Shown here piece by piece: positions 1 through 10,740 of a stretch of 64,000 bases of DNA (its first letter is position 1; each line of letters opens with the position of its first letter). This DNA comes from Phymorhynchus buccinoides (lineage: Eukaryota > Mollusca > Gastropoda > Neogastropoda > Raphitomidae): positions 44,876,313-44,940,312 of the forward strand of contig CM065697.1 of NCBI GenBank assembly GCA_017654935.2. Direction: 5' to 3'. The notes beneath the pieces were generated by a model. That model was not told the DNA's origin. It did not search any database and saw only the letters and a list, made by a program, of their open reading frames with translations. A program made the translations under genes and the position numbers.

Positions 1-230
1 GCTATTTGAAGCCCCAACATATAATACAGCCAGCCCCCCACCACCCCGAAGATGGTGCGTGGCTGCGCACGTGGCGGGGTAAGAAAAAAAACCCGGTCAC
101 ACACGTAATGTTTCTCATCCCTAGATGCATTTGTACCATAGTGTTCAAGTGGCTTCCGCTGTTGGGATGATCCCTGGAGTCTTTTAGCCAGGGTAGACCA
201 CCAACAGCCACGTGCCAGGAGTGGCAGTCC
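1..230 (+). mobile_element. Dispersed retroposon-like repeat with ACA-rich tail, copy 1
   Basis: The segment shares CATAGTGTTCAAGTGGCTT, GGGATGATCCCTGGAGTC and a CGTGGCGGGTAA-like stretch with 28318-28556 (reverse), 49690-49905 and 56748-56965. The copy at 49690 ends in a clean (ACA)n tail, which suggests a retroposed SINE or LINE 3' end. No coding capacity is visible. The family assignment is inference. Confidence 0.7.
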
Positions 231-276
231 AGACGACAACAGTTCACAGTTTGATCTTTACAATGTTTGACATTTG

Positions 277-348
<72 letters not shown>
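277..348. repeat. (CA)n microsatellite
   Basis: About 35 uninterrupted CA units, followed by a T-run near 378-393. The corresponding tract in the second copy of the block (57020-57085) is shorter and interrupted. Confidence 0.98.
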
Positions 349-825
349 TCAAATAATGTGCATATTTCGAACAGTATTTTTTTTTTTTTTTTTAATGAAA
401 TTGTTTATATGAAGCATTACCAGGAGTGCCCATACTCACAGTCACACGCATATACAGACATACAAACACAGACACACAGACACACAGACAGACAATCAAG
501 AATAAAGAAGTGATAGGCCGTGTACACACATAAGCAGATGTCCCGTGCGTAAACCCGTGCGCAATCCATAAATAAGTGAAACAAAGAAGGGAAAAGATTT
601 GCGCACGTGTCCGAATTTCCCCTATATGCGTAAACTTTAATCCTTCTTTCTTCCACCTATATAGGGTTTTCCGTACGGAACTTACGCGTCTAATGTGAAC
701 CCGGCCTAATCCTTTGACCCTTTTGGGGCAAGGAGGAGCGAAGAGTAACGGAAACACCAAACTTAATCAGAACATAGAACAGCGTGGACGTAACAGCGAC
801 ATGTCGAAACTGGGTGAACTGTAAA

Positions 826-901
826 ATAAATGCACGCACGCACGCACGCACGAAAGCACACGCACGCACGCACGCACACGCACGCACACGCACGCGCACG
901 C

Positions 902-977
<76 letters not shown>
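826..977. repeat. (CGCA)n to (CA)n compound microsatellite
   Basis: GCAC units grade into a pure CA run. Alternating purine-pyrimidine sequence of this kind can adopt Z-DNA. The duplicate at 57575-57725 is interrupted by scattered AAC and ACC units. Confidence 0.97.
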
Positions 978-978
<1 letters not shown>

Positions 979-1036
979 TGCCACACACACACACATTGCC
1001 TAAATGAATAAAATATTATTTTAAATTTCATTTCAT

Positions 1037-1038
<2 letters not shown>

Positions 1039-1118
<80 letters not shown>

Positions 1119-1182
1119 TTTCCTTTCTTCCCTTCCCCCTCCCTCCTTCCTCTCCTCTCTCTCTCCCCCTCTCTCTCTCTCT
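1039..1182. repeat. (CT)n microsatellite
   Basis: A pure CT run to about 1113 is followed by interrupted CT/CCT sequence. The partner copy is at 57767-57860. Confidence 0.97.
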
Positions 1183-1285
1183 GAAGAAGTAAATTGTGGT
1201 GGAAGTAGTGTTTTTTATTTGTTTCTTTGTTTGCTTCTTTATTTGGTCGGTTGGTTTTCTGTTTTGCTGTTTTCATTGCTGATGT

Positions 1286-1418
1286 TGAATCCTCTGTTGA
1301 TCCTCTGTTGATGCTCTGTTGATCCTCTGTTGATGCTCTGTTGATCCTCTGTTGATGCTCTGTTGATCCTCTGTTGATGCTCTGTTGATCCTCTGTTGAT
1401 GCTCTGTTGATGCTCTGC
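1286..1418. repeat. 11 bp tandem array with alternating variants
   Basis: Units CTCTGTTGATC and CTCTGTTGATG alternate, giving a 22 bp higher-order period over about 12 units. The partner at 57960-58045 has fewer units. The minus-strand open frame through it is a repeat by-product. Confidence 0.92.
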
Positions 1419-1484
1419 CTACTATGTCGTTTCTGTTGACGATTTTTCTCAATGTTCATTTATAGTATTAGTTACACTAGCGCA

Positions 1485-2290
1485 ACGCCGAGTACCGGTA
1501 ACGCCGAGTAACGGTAACGCCTAGTAACGGTAACGCTAAGTACTGGTAACGCTGAGTACAGCAAATTTGAAGCGATTCGGTTAAGAAAACGGCAGAGTTA
1601 TAAGGCCCCGTTTCCCGTTGGCGCTGCTCTGAGAGTGACGCGCTCTCCCTAGTAACGGTAACGCCTAGTAATGGTAACGCCAAGTACTGGTAACGTTGAG
1701 TAGCCTACAGCAAATTTGAAGCAATTCGGTTAAGAAAAAGCGGAGTTATAAGGCCCCGTTTCCCGTTGGCGCTGCTCTGAGACTGATACGCTCTCCCTAG
1801 TAACGGTAACGCCAAGTAATGGTGACGATGAGTACAGCAAATTTGAAGCAATTCGGTTAAGAAACGGTTGGAGTTATAAGGCCCCGTTTCCCGTTGGCGC
1901 TGCTCTGAGAGTGACGCGTTCTCTCGATTCTCTTCAAATTTGCTTTGCCCCGGACACAGCAAGCCTGATAGCAAATTGGAAGCAATTCGGTTAAGAAACG
2001 GCGGAGTTATTTGTGAAAAGGTAAAGCGGCATATATCGCGCGCGTTTATGAATCGATTCGCTTCCGGTTTTGGCACACAGATAGTCACCGTCCCCGGTCA
2101 TCTACCTTCCAAATTGGAAGGCAATCGGTCCAGAAATACCGGAGATACGGGCACCGAGAGGCCGGCGGATACGCGTTTCGCGCATTTGCCAAAACCGCGC
2201 AAATGACACGGCCGTTGCCATCGCCCCGTTAGGGCTCACAGCAAATTTGAAGCGATTCGGTCGAAAAAAACGGCGGAGTTATAAGGCCCG
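1485..2290. repeat. Degenerate ~127-149 bp tandem array, about six units
   Basis: The core GCAAATTTGAAGCRATTCGG begins at 1561, 1710, 1837, 1971 and 2241, with a more diverged unit near 2112. Each core is followed by GGCGGAGTTATAAGGCCC or a variant, and earlier units also share a segment ending in CTAGTAACGGTAACGCC. The spacing is irregular and the last two units are the most diverged. No reading frame is conserved across units, so I treat it as non-coding satellite-like DNA. Confidence 0.85.
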
Positions 2291-2303
2291 TTTTGTGTTT
2301 CAG

Positions 2304-2328
2304 ACACACACACACACCACACACACAC

Positions 2329-2367
<39 letters not shown>
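2304..2367. repeat. (AC)n microsatellite
   Basis: An interrupted AC run of about 60 bp at the end of the degenerate tandem array. Confidence 0.95.
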
Positions 2368-2370
<3 letters not shown>

Positions 2371-2477
2371 CACTTGGCTTTTTATTATATGATGCTGCAT
2401 GCTTAGAATCAAGGACAGAATGGAAGAATATTAGGCCTAACCTAAATTCTTATCCTTGTAAAATGAAAGTATTTGAA

Positions 2478-3522
<1,045 letters not shown>

Positions 3523-3600
3523 CAGCTAAACTTGCTGAGTTGTTGAGGCGATGGCCTCATTCATCGCGTGTACATTCGTGGGTTCGAATCTCGCCCTTGA
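3523..3600 (+). tRNA. tRNA-Ser-like sequence, probably a pseudogene or tRNA-derived retroposon
   Basis: TTGCTGAGTTGTTGAGGCG resembles the D-arm/A-box part of tRNA-Ser, and GTGGGTTCGAATCTCGCCC resembles its T-arm/B box. The T stem can pair (GTGGG with CTCGC, allowing G-U pairs). ATCAG at 3523 can pair with TTGAT near 3596 as a partial acceptor stem. The anticodon arm and variable arm do not fold cleanly, so a working tRNA is unlikely. It could be the head of a SINE. Confidence 0.4.
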
Positions 3601-3699
3601 TTGTCTTAAAACATTACTATATTATATACAACATTTCTCTGATTTCGATGCATGTACATTTATCGTGTAGGTTTTAAAAAAACCCACCTAGCATGCTAT

Positions 3700-3866
3700 C
3701 AATTAATATAATCAACTAATCAATCAATCAATCAATCAATCAGTCAAATAATTGTATTGTCTTCCCCCAAACGAAAGAAAGTTTTTGCTCGACTTCAGTT
3801 GCACATAAACCACATAGTAAATAACCAAAAGATTGCTTTATTTCCGCTGAAGGCAGGCAGAAATGG
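3700..3866. other. Short (AATC)n tract and unique sequence
   Basis: A tract of about six AATC units lies at 3718-3742. The rest is A/T-rich with no recognisable feature. Confidence 0.7.
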
Positions 3867-3885
3867 TCGACTTATGGCGATTATT

Positions 3886-3904
3886 TGACCGCCAGGGGGC
3901 AGTC
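3886..3904 (+). promoter_or_regulatory. CTCF-like motif at element end
   Basis: TGACCGCCAGGGGGCAGTC matches the general animal CTCF consensus (core CCASYAGRKGGCR) at all but one position. An inverted, weaker core lies at 4107-4122. Binding is not shown; this is motif matching by eye. Confidence 0.35.
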
Positions 3905-3941
3905 AAATCCACTAGGGGCTTATTCTTAGTTAGTTGGGCGT

Positions 3942-4027
<86 letters not shown>

Positions 4028-4106
4028 TGGACTCCTCCCTATCTCTCTCTCCCTCTGTTTATCCCCAACTAAGAATATAGAGAGGATTATCCCCACTCGA
4101 GCGTTA

Positions 4107-4122
4107 TGCCACCTGGCGGGCA
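4107..4122 (-). promoter_or_regulatory. Inverted CTCF-like core at opposite element end
   Basis: Read on the minus strand this is TGCCCGCCAGGTGGCA, which matches the CTCF core and points toward the motif at 3886-3904. It may simply be the terminal inverted repeat of the transposon. Confidence 0.3.
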
Positions 4123-4157
4123 AAAGAGCCAGCTAAGTCACTCATTGAATAGAAGCT

Positions 4158-4338
4158 TTAAAGACCCACTGACCCGGCAGATTTAAGTCCCTTGTTTTTT
4201 TCTGGGTAGGTGTGAGACCCACATACAAATTCCCCAAGTTCAAAATGAGGCTGCTCCCCAAAAGTCTCTGTCTCGTTTTCAATTTGGGGGCATGTTTTTT
4301 TATGGGAATCAAACCTGGTCAAAATAAGATTTCTTACC

Positions 4339-4404
<66 letters not shown>

Positions 4405-4445
4405 GTGAAACCCGTGAATTTCACTCATGGATGTGGTGGGTCTTA
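4158..4445 (+). mobile_element. GACCCACC-ended MITE, copy 1
   Basis: It starts TTAAAGACCCACTGA and ends GGTGGGTCTTA, an imperfect terminal inverted repeat. The interior has TTCAAAATGAGGCTGCTC and GTGAAACCCGTGA, shared with 6911-7120 and, reversed, with 24957-25175. A (GA)n run at 4341-4403 replaces the short AGAGGGAAA seen in the second copy. It is non-coding. Confidence 0.8.
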
Positions 4446-4790
4446 CCTCTGTGACAATATTTCCATCTACACGCCAGCTCGCACTTTACGTTCAGTTTCT
4501 GACCCTCTTTCTCTCCAGATCCCTAGGTATAAGCTTTCAACTGTTGGTCGGCGCTCTTTTGCTGTCTCAGGACCGACATCTTGGAACAAACTTCCTCTTT
4601 CCCTCCGTCAGCGACCGACCCTCTCAGCCTTCAAATCTAACCTCAAAACCCACCTGTTCCCTCGTGATTGAGGCTCCACTCTCTTTCTCTTCTCTCTCTC
4701 TTGCCTTTAGGTCTGTTTCTGCTGGATACCATTTATGTCAGCGCCGTATAAATACTGTATGTTGTTGTTGTTGTCTTTAGACAGTCTACT
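4405..4790 (+). pseudogene. CR1/L2-type LINE 3' end (ORF2 C-terminus and 3' tail)
   Basis: The plus-strand frame ending near 4670 encodes the typical far C-terminus of CR1/L2-like reverse transcriptase proteins: an SDPLSLQIPR stretch, then a GRRSFAVSGPTSWNKLP motif, then LSAFKSNLKTHLF and a stop. The 3' sequence GCGCCGTATAAATACTGTA leads into a (TTG)n tail at about 4760-4775, the usual simple-repeat tail of this group. Only this 5'-truncated end is present, joined directly to the preceding MITE. The protein resemblance is judged by eye from known family patterns. Confidence 0.7.
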
Positions 4791-5172
4791 GTTTTGATTA
4801 ATTAACCCTTCCCGTACCCCTGTTTGCACCCATACTTTTACTTTTTACTTCATATTTTCAAAACCATTCATTGAATCTTGCTGAAATTTTATGACTTTGT
4901 CAAGGACAGATTCGAGCATGGGCACTCCGAAAATCAAGCATTTGTGTTGAAAAACAAGCGAGTAAATAAACAACAAAGTCGTCGTTTAATTTTCAATACT
5001 GATAAAAGACTGTGTGTGCAGGGGTGATGTTTCACAGTAACTCCGACATGGAAAGGAATTATTTGCCATATTCTTACTTTCCACCAAATTGGATTCAATT
5101 TGATTTATATGGGTGTATTTTTAAGTTGCTTAGCAGACATACATACAGACAAACATTGTCTTCTTGGACTTA
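4791..5172. other. Non-coding stretch
   Basis: No gene is seen. It includes TTAACCCTTCCCGTAC near 4801, which faintly resembles a TTAA-inserted element end, and ACATACATACAGACAAAC near 5138, a style common at the ends of dispersed repeats. Confidence 0.5.
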
Positions 5173-5730
5173 AAGGTGGACCCTGACGGAAGAGTTTTTT
5201 TGCAAGAAACACGTCGAGATCAGCAGAAAGACAGTCTTTTCAAGGGTCGGAACACTCACTTTGCTCTGGTTTCCTAGAAATTAAACCGTCAAAACGGCGA
5301 TTCCTCCTTGGCGGAGATGCCGGAGAGATAAGCCATTTTTGGATGGGGTGGGTGGAGGACACTCATTGTGGTTGAAGCGTTTTCTTTTTTTTGTAGTGCA
5401 GTACAAAAAAAAATGGGAGCTATTTCCTTTGTTGTGAGCAAAGATAAACTAAGTTTAGATAAACTGTAAGAAAAAAGAAAAAAAATGGCTTGTATTGCGA
5501 AAATTTCGTGCAAACGATTTGGCGGCCATTAGAAAAGAGACGGCACACGCCTTCTCTTCGGGTGAAATAATTTGACTTCCAGCACCTCCGCCAAGGAGGA
5601 ATCGCCGATTTGACGGTTTGATTTCTAGGAAACCAGAGCAAAAGTGAGTGTTGCAATCTCTGTATAAGGGTGTTTTCCTGGTGACCTCGACGTGTTTCTT
5701 GCAAAAACTTCATCCGTCAGAGTGCCCCTT
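5173..5730 (+). mobile_element. Long-TIR MITE (GGTGGACCCTGACGG family), copy 1
   Basis: The first and last ~130 bp are inverted relatives: the left arm has GCAAGAAACACGTCGAGAT, CACTTTGCTCTGGTTTCCTA, AACCGTCAAAACGGCGAT and CTCCTTGGCGGAG, and the right arm carries their reverse complements. The central ~280 bp is non-coding and A/T-rich. Related copies lie at 27216-27796 (same orientation) and 41718-42205 (reversed). TTAA or TTTAA lies next to several ends, which would fit a TTAA target site, but this is uncertain. Confidence 0.85.
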
Positions 5731-5790
5731 GAATACACCGTTAGGTTAGAATATAGAGTAGATTGGATATTCAAGACACGGAACCTTTTA

Positions 5791-6006
5791 TGGAAGACGG
5801 GGTAAAGAGCCCATGGGCGGGTAAGAAGCCCATGCCAATTATCTCATGAAATAAAGACAATTTCAGTCACATTTTGCCCATGAGACGAGTGTTAATGTTT
5901 AGCGTTCGTCTCATGGGCAAATTTGACTGAAATTTTCTTTTATTTCATGAGATAATTGGCATGGGCTTCTTACCCGCCCATGGGCCTTTTTTATCCCGTC
6001 TTCCCC
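5791..6006. mobile_element. TA-flanked palindromic MITE, copy a
   Basis: The element is nearly one long palindrome: GGAAGACGGGGTAAA, CATGGGCGGGTAAGAAGCCC, AATTATCTCATGAAATAAAG and TTTGCCCATGAGACGA are each mirrored in the second half. TA flanks both sides (5789-5790 and 6007-6008), as expected for Tc1/mariner-type insertion. It has no coding capacity. Confidence 0.93.
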
Positions 6007-6319
6007 TATACGTCAGAGAATGGAGACACTTGAAAAGATCTTTACATTTATTATTGAATGCGCTTAGAGTAAAGGGCACCCCCCAAAATCAGTACTTATC
6101 CCCCGTTTTAGTATGTTATGAAACCTGTTATGAAGCCTTTAATATTGTTTAGTGAATTTACATAGCCCATGTCTGACAAAATGGACGATTTTCGGAACAA
6201 AATAAAAGGTGTCTTTTTACCACAAAATCGGATTGTCCCCCATGATAAAATAAGACAAACACACAAGGCGCTTGTCCTACCAATTAATGAAAGGTCACTC
6301 GCGCAAACCGCGAAATGAT

Positions 6320-6850
6320 GATGATGAAATTCTGCTTAACGTCTTCCGGTCTGGAACAGACACATATGGAACATTAGTAGATATAAAGATGTGGGGAACG
6401 ATCCTGGAGGCAATGCCCGGAGGCAGTGCAACACCAGGAAAGTCCGGATTTTTTAACAATACAGATATGGATATAAATGAAAAAATCCGTTTAACGTCCT
6501 CCGGTCTGAAATAGACACATATGGGACATATTAGTAGATATAAAGGTGGTGGGAACGATCCTGGAGGTCAATGCCCGGAGTCAGTGCAACACCAAGAAAG
6601 TCCCGAATTTTTAGCAATAAAGATGTAAGGTGTATATTAACCGCGAAGTTATGATGATGAAAATCCGTTTAACGTCCTCTGGTCTGGAACAGACAACATA
6701 TGGGACATTAGTACATATACGGATGGTGGGAACGATCCTGGAGGCAATGCCCGGAGGTTTTAAAAAAAAAGTTTGCAACACCAGGAAAGTCCCGAATTTT
6801 TTAGGCAATACAGATGAGTAAGGTGCATAATATATTAACCGCGAAGTTAT
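6320..6850 (+). repeat. Three tandem ~165 bp units of a dispersed family
   Basis: Each unit carries TTAACGTCYTCYGGTCTG, ACATATGGGACATTAGTA, GGGAACGATCCTGGAGG and CAATGCCCGGAG. Units start near 6327, 6480 and 6658. A single reversed member lies at 43405-43545. A partial frame (GLEQT, AMPGG) is shared among copies but is broken by shifts, so I do not call a gene. Confidence 0.85.
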
Positions 6851-6910
6851 GTCCCTTGGGTATTTGTGATCATTATCTATTCTTTCCGTAAGGATACACA
6901 GACGCGCCAC

Positions 6911-7120
6911 GATTGAGTCCCTTGATTTTTTGGGGGGTAGCTGTGACCCACATTATATAGAAATTCCCCCATGTTCAAATTGAGGCTGCTCTTTAAAATG
7001 ATTTATTTATTTCAATTTTTTTTCTGGGGGGCACTGGTCAAAACAAGATTTCTTTCCAGCTATAAGAGGGAAAACACGTGAAACCCGTGATTTCGACACG
7101 TGATCTGGTGGGTCCTTTAA
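6911..7120 (+). mobile_element. GACCCACC-ended MITE, copy 2
   Basis: It shares TTGAGTCCCTTG, TTCAAATTGAGGCTGCTC, CAAGATTTCTT and GTGAAACCCGTGATTTC with copy 1 and ends TGATCTGGTGGGTCC next to TTTAA. It lacks the (GA)n expansion of copy 1. Confidence 0.8.
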
Positions 7121-7149
7121 TAAAGTGAAGCTCTTAAATAATTTTTATA

Positions 7150-7375
7150 GGGGAAGACGGGGTAAAAAGCGCATGGGCGGGTAAGAAGCCCACTCCCAAT
7201 TATCTCATTGAAATAAAGAAAAATTTCAGTCAAACTTTGCCCATGAAGACGAATGCTAGACATTATTAACGCTCGTTCTCATGGGCAAAATGAGACTGAA
7301 ATTTGCTTCATTTCATGAGATAATTGGGTTGGTTGGCTTCTTACCCGCCCATGCGCTTTTTACCCCGTCTTCCCC
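7150..7375. mobile_element. TA-flanked palindromic MITE, copy b
   Basis: Both ends are GGGGAAGACGGGGTAAAAAG in inverted orientation, with TA at 7148-7149 and 7376-7377. The arms pair over almost the full length, with small indels such as an extra GGTT near 7329. Confidence 0.95.
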
Positions 7376-7377
7376 TA

Positions 7378-7712
7378 GGTATACACATGAAACACAAGAC
7401 ATTCAGGTAGTATTTGGTCCTTTTATTGAGGCTCAGCATACAGACGCTTCGTATGATACATACGTTATCAATGTAAAATGAAAGACTGACAGACAGCAAG
7501 CAAATAGTAAGAGTTCAAAATAGAAAGAGAAGACTGGGTTGAAATTAAGATATAAAAGGAAGACTGAGTAGATATCATTTCTAGAAAGAAAAAAAAAAGT
7601 AGAGCAATATTGAATGACAAAGTTGAGAGGAGCAGATACTGAGTAAGTGTTAACTCCTAAGAAAGTAAATGCGTACAAAAAGTTAAGAAAAATTGAGTTG
7701 TCAGAGGAGCAC
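7378..7712. other. A/T-rich stretch, no feature seen
   Basis: No repeat partner or coding pattern was recognised. Confidence 0.5.
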
Positions 7713-7840
7713 TACACACACACACACGCACGCTACGCACACGCACGCACGCACACACACGCACGCCACACGCACAACGCACACGCACAACACACACACA
7801 CACACAACACACACACACACACATCACACACACACACACC
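7713..7840. repeat. (AC)n/(CGCA)n interrupted microsatellite
   Basis: AC and CGCA units with CAAC, CATC and CTAC interruptions over about 125 bp. Confidence 0.95.
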
Positions 7841-7946
7841 TACACACCTATGCATAACGCACTGCCACATTTTAATTGGTATATGTCTAATGCACACGTC
7901 TACTATACACAAAAAAACAATAACTGTTATGAGCAAACATGTGCAT

Positions 7947-8200
7947 AATGGTCAACCTATGGCGATATTATTTCTCACGCCAGAGGGCAGTCAATGCACT
8001 AGGGTCCAACCCCCACGCCAGCTTATCACGCGATTTTCTTACTTGGGCGTAGTGAGAGAGAGAGTGATGGTAGTAGGACCCACTCACTGTCTCTCTCTCT
8101 TTCTTTCTTTATCCCCAACTAATAATATTAATATAGAGAGGATTAGCCCCACACGAGTGTCATGCCCTCTGGCGTGAGAAAAATCGCACTAAGTCTCTCA
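7947..8200 (+). mobile_element. Small TIR element with CTCF-like ends, copy 2
   Basis: The left end CTCACGCCAGAGGGCAGTCA (7975 on) is mirrored by TGCCCTCTGGCGTGAG (8163-8178). The interior shares GGGCGTAGTGAGAGAGAG, TTATCCCCAACTAA and ATAGAGAGGATTA with copy 1. The internal GA stretch is short here. Both ends again carry the AGAGGGC/AGGGGGC CTCF-like core in convergent orientation. Confidence 0.75.
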
Positions 8201-8352
8201 TTGATTTCACCTTTTTGATTGGAAGAGTATCGTTTTGTTCCGGTTTGTCCTTGAGAAAAGAAAACAACAACAACCGTGCAATTTAAATTTGTTTTGAACG
8301 GGAGTTAACTCTTAGGACAAGACACTATTATGCCTGAGTAAAAATACAAGCG

Positions 8353-8408
8353 ACACACACACAACACAACACAACACAACCCCAACACAACACAACACAA
8401 CACAACAC
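8353..8408. repeat. (ACAAC)n microsatellite
   Basis: About ten ACAAC units with one CCCC interruption, about 45 bp before an assembly gap. Confidence 0.95.
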
Positions 8409-8453
8409 ACGATCACGTACGATTCCTTTCAGGGTATAGTCACAGTAGAAATT

Positions 8454-8953
8454 NNNNNNNNNNNNNNNNNNNNNNNNNNNNNNNNNNNNNNNNNNNNNNN
8501 NNNNNNNNNNNNNNNNNNNNNNNNNNNNNNNNNNNNNNNNNNNNNNNNNNNNNNNNNNNNNNNNNNNNNNNNNNNNNNNNNNNNNNNNNNNNNNNNNNNN
8601 NNNNNNNNNNNNNNNNNNNNNNNNNNNNNNNNNNNNNNNNNNNNNNNNNNNNNNNNNNNNNNNNNNNNNNNNNNNNNNNNNNNNNNNNNNNNNNNNNNNN
8701 NNNNNNNNNNNNNNNNNNNNNNNNNNNNNNNNNNNNNNNNNNNNNNNNNNNNNNNNNNNNNNNNNNNNNNNNNNNNNNNNNNNNNNNNNNNNNNNNNNNN
8801 NNNNNNNNNNNNNNNNNNNNNNNNNNNNNNNNNNNNNNNNNNNNNNNNNNNNNNNNNNNNNNNNNNNNNNNNNNNNNNNNNNNNNNNNNNNNNNNNNNNN
8901 NNNNNNNNNNNNNNNNNNNNNNNNNNNNNNNNNNNNNNNNNNNNNNNNNNNNN
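8454..8953. other. Assembly gap, exactly 500 N
   Basis: The length is exactly 500, the same as the second gap, so it is a scaffolding placeholder of unknown true size. Open frames crossing it are meaningless. Confidence 1.
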
Positions 8954-9545
8954 GTGTATATTGCAATAATAACTTAACTATAGCGAAGTAACCATAACAA
9001 AAATCACATAAGTGCTAAAAATCGTGCCGTCGCCGAACCGTTGTGAGGCTGGACGAACTGCCGGTACTTCTCGGCAACAAAAAAAAACCGGGGGGGGGCA
9101 AAGCCACTGCCGAGCGGCAGCCAGCTGGAAAGGGTTAACCAATCAGGTTTTGGAAAACATTTCCGGAACAAATGTCAGAACGAAAGTAAGATTACGTCCT
9201 TGTAGCAAAAGTGGCTTTTCATCATTGTTCCTAATCAAGTATTAATTACATTATCTTACGCAGTTTGATTCCAATCGATGACAGAGGTGATAAGTAAGTG
9301 GTTACGATTGTTGCTGTAATAATGTGGAATGGGTGCACTGATAGATTAGGCCTTGACTTCAACACGATTGAATTGAAGAACAAGTGTAGGATCTGATACT
9401 GTACGTTCTTCTTCTGTTAAAAGGCCCACAGTCACTGAGCTGACCATTCTGGCCCCTTTTCTTGGCTTATTGAACATCTAGATCTATTCTGGCCCTGCCA
9501 GAGTATTGTAGAATGTACTCAGTCAGAGTAGTGATTGTGTAAAAA
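8954..9545. other. Non-coding stretch after gap
   Basis: No gene or known repeat was recognised. The ~9010-9245 open frame has no family pattern I recognise. Confidence 0.5.
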
Positions 9546-9785
9546 GCAAATGAGCGTGTGCGCACGCATGTGTGTGCGCACGCATGTGTGTGCGTGTGCG
9601 CATGTTTGTGTGTGCGTGCGTGTGTGCGCATTTGTGTCCGGGGGGGGGGGGGGGGGGGGGGGGGGGAAGTATTTTGTTTGCATGTAGATCTATGTGTGTT
9701 TGTGTGTGTTTGTTTGTGTGTCTTTTATATGTGTGTTGTGTGTGTGTGTTTGTATACATGTCGGGTGTGTGTGTGTGCGTAGATC
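9546..9785. repeat. TG/TGCG-rich tract containing a 27-base G run
   Basis: TG and GTGCGCAC units flank an uninterrupted poly-G at 9640-9666. Long homopolymer G runs are rare and are error-prone in sequencing. Confidence 0.95.
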
Positions 9786-9827
9786 TATGGTTGTGTGTCT
9801 GTGGATGAGTCTTTATGTGCTGTGTAT

Positions 9828-9828
<1 letters not shown>

Positions 9829-9893
<65 letters not shown>

Positions 9894-10019
9894 GAGAGAG
9901 AGAGGACGAGACAGAGACACAGATAGAGAAAGAGAAAGAGAGGGAGAAAGTGAGAGATTGTGTGATGCGGTTTGTGTGTGTGCGTGTGTGTGTATTGTGT
10001 GTGTGCACTGTGTAGTTGT

Positions 10020-10059
<40 letters not shown>

Positions 10060-10066
10060 TGTGTGT

Positions 10067-10102
<36 letters not shown>

Positions 10103-10140
10103 CGTATATATGTGTGCGTGTGTGTGGTGAGAGGAGAGAG
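9829..10140. repeat. (GA)n followed by (TG)n
   Basis: A GA tract (9829-9957) gives way to TG tracts (9975-10140). The serine/leucine-rich and cysteine/valine-rich frames here are by-products of the repeats. Confidence 0.96.
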
Positions 10141-10740
10141 ATGGGGGTGGATGTACGCATAAAAGTTTATGTCTTGAATTGAAGCGGTATGATGTGGGTG
10201 GGTGTAATTGTTTTAATGTTTGCTGTGCTGCGATTATCAGTTTTTTAAAAATCAAATGAGTTATTAATTGAAATGTGCTTGATTATATGTCCTGTATTGT
10301 TTTTAGCCATAGCTTAAACTGATTTCTTCTTTACTGAAGCAAATAACAGGATGAATGGAATGCTCTATTAAAGTTAGCTGGAAGTGACCAACAGAAGATA
10401 GTAGAAGATTGTTAAGTTTAGAGATTGAAAACAGATGTGCAGCCATTAGGAGCTACGTCTTGGTTACAAAATCCAAGCTTCTTGACCTGTCAGTGCTTAT
10501 GACATATATAATGGAAGTTATGCAATCAAAATGCCTTTGGCACCGAAGGTGTTAAAGGCTGAATTGAACATATCCCTACATCAAAAATGGATAAACACAC
10601 CATAAGAAACCATCATGTTAAATTTCATACTTGTTACATGAAAATACCCAACTCTACATAAAATGTTTAATTAAGTAACTTTGCAGAGCAAAATGCCCTA
10701 TGGCACTGAAGGCGTTAAAGGCTGACATTACACACTCCTC
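10141..10740. other. Unique-looking A/T-rich stretch with a 38 bp direct repeat
   Basis: GGCACYGAAGGYGTTAAAGGCTG occurs, as part of a longer match, at 10525-10562 and 10687-10724. CACTCCTCACAAAAAGTC near 10733 could be the left end of the Tc1-like element that follows, but no mirrored right end was found. Confidence 0.5.

Larger units (their letters stand above)
3867..4147 (+). mobile_element. Small TIR element with CTCF-like ends, copy 1
   Basis: The left end carries GACCGCCAGGGGGCAG and the right end carries the inverted relative TGCCACCTGGCGGGC. The interior has GGGCGTAGTGAGAGAGAG and TATCCCCAACTAAGAATA. A second copy lies at 7947-8200 with the same layout. A (GA)n run of about 80 bp (3944-4024) sits at a position where copy 2 has only a few units, so the microsatellite grew inside the element. 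No transposase is present. The superfamily is unknown. Confidence 0.75.

Noticed and set aside
3720..3742. Possible telomere-like repeat
   Set aside because: It is (AATC)n, not TTAGGG or a known telomere unit.
8328..8966. 212-residue frame with unknown residues
   Set aside because: Crosses the 500 N gap; same for frames crossing 59209-59708.
9523..10255. His-Thr, Cys-Val and Ser-Leu frames
   Set aside because: Direct translation of CA, TG and GA microsatellites.
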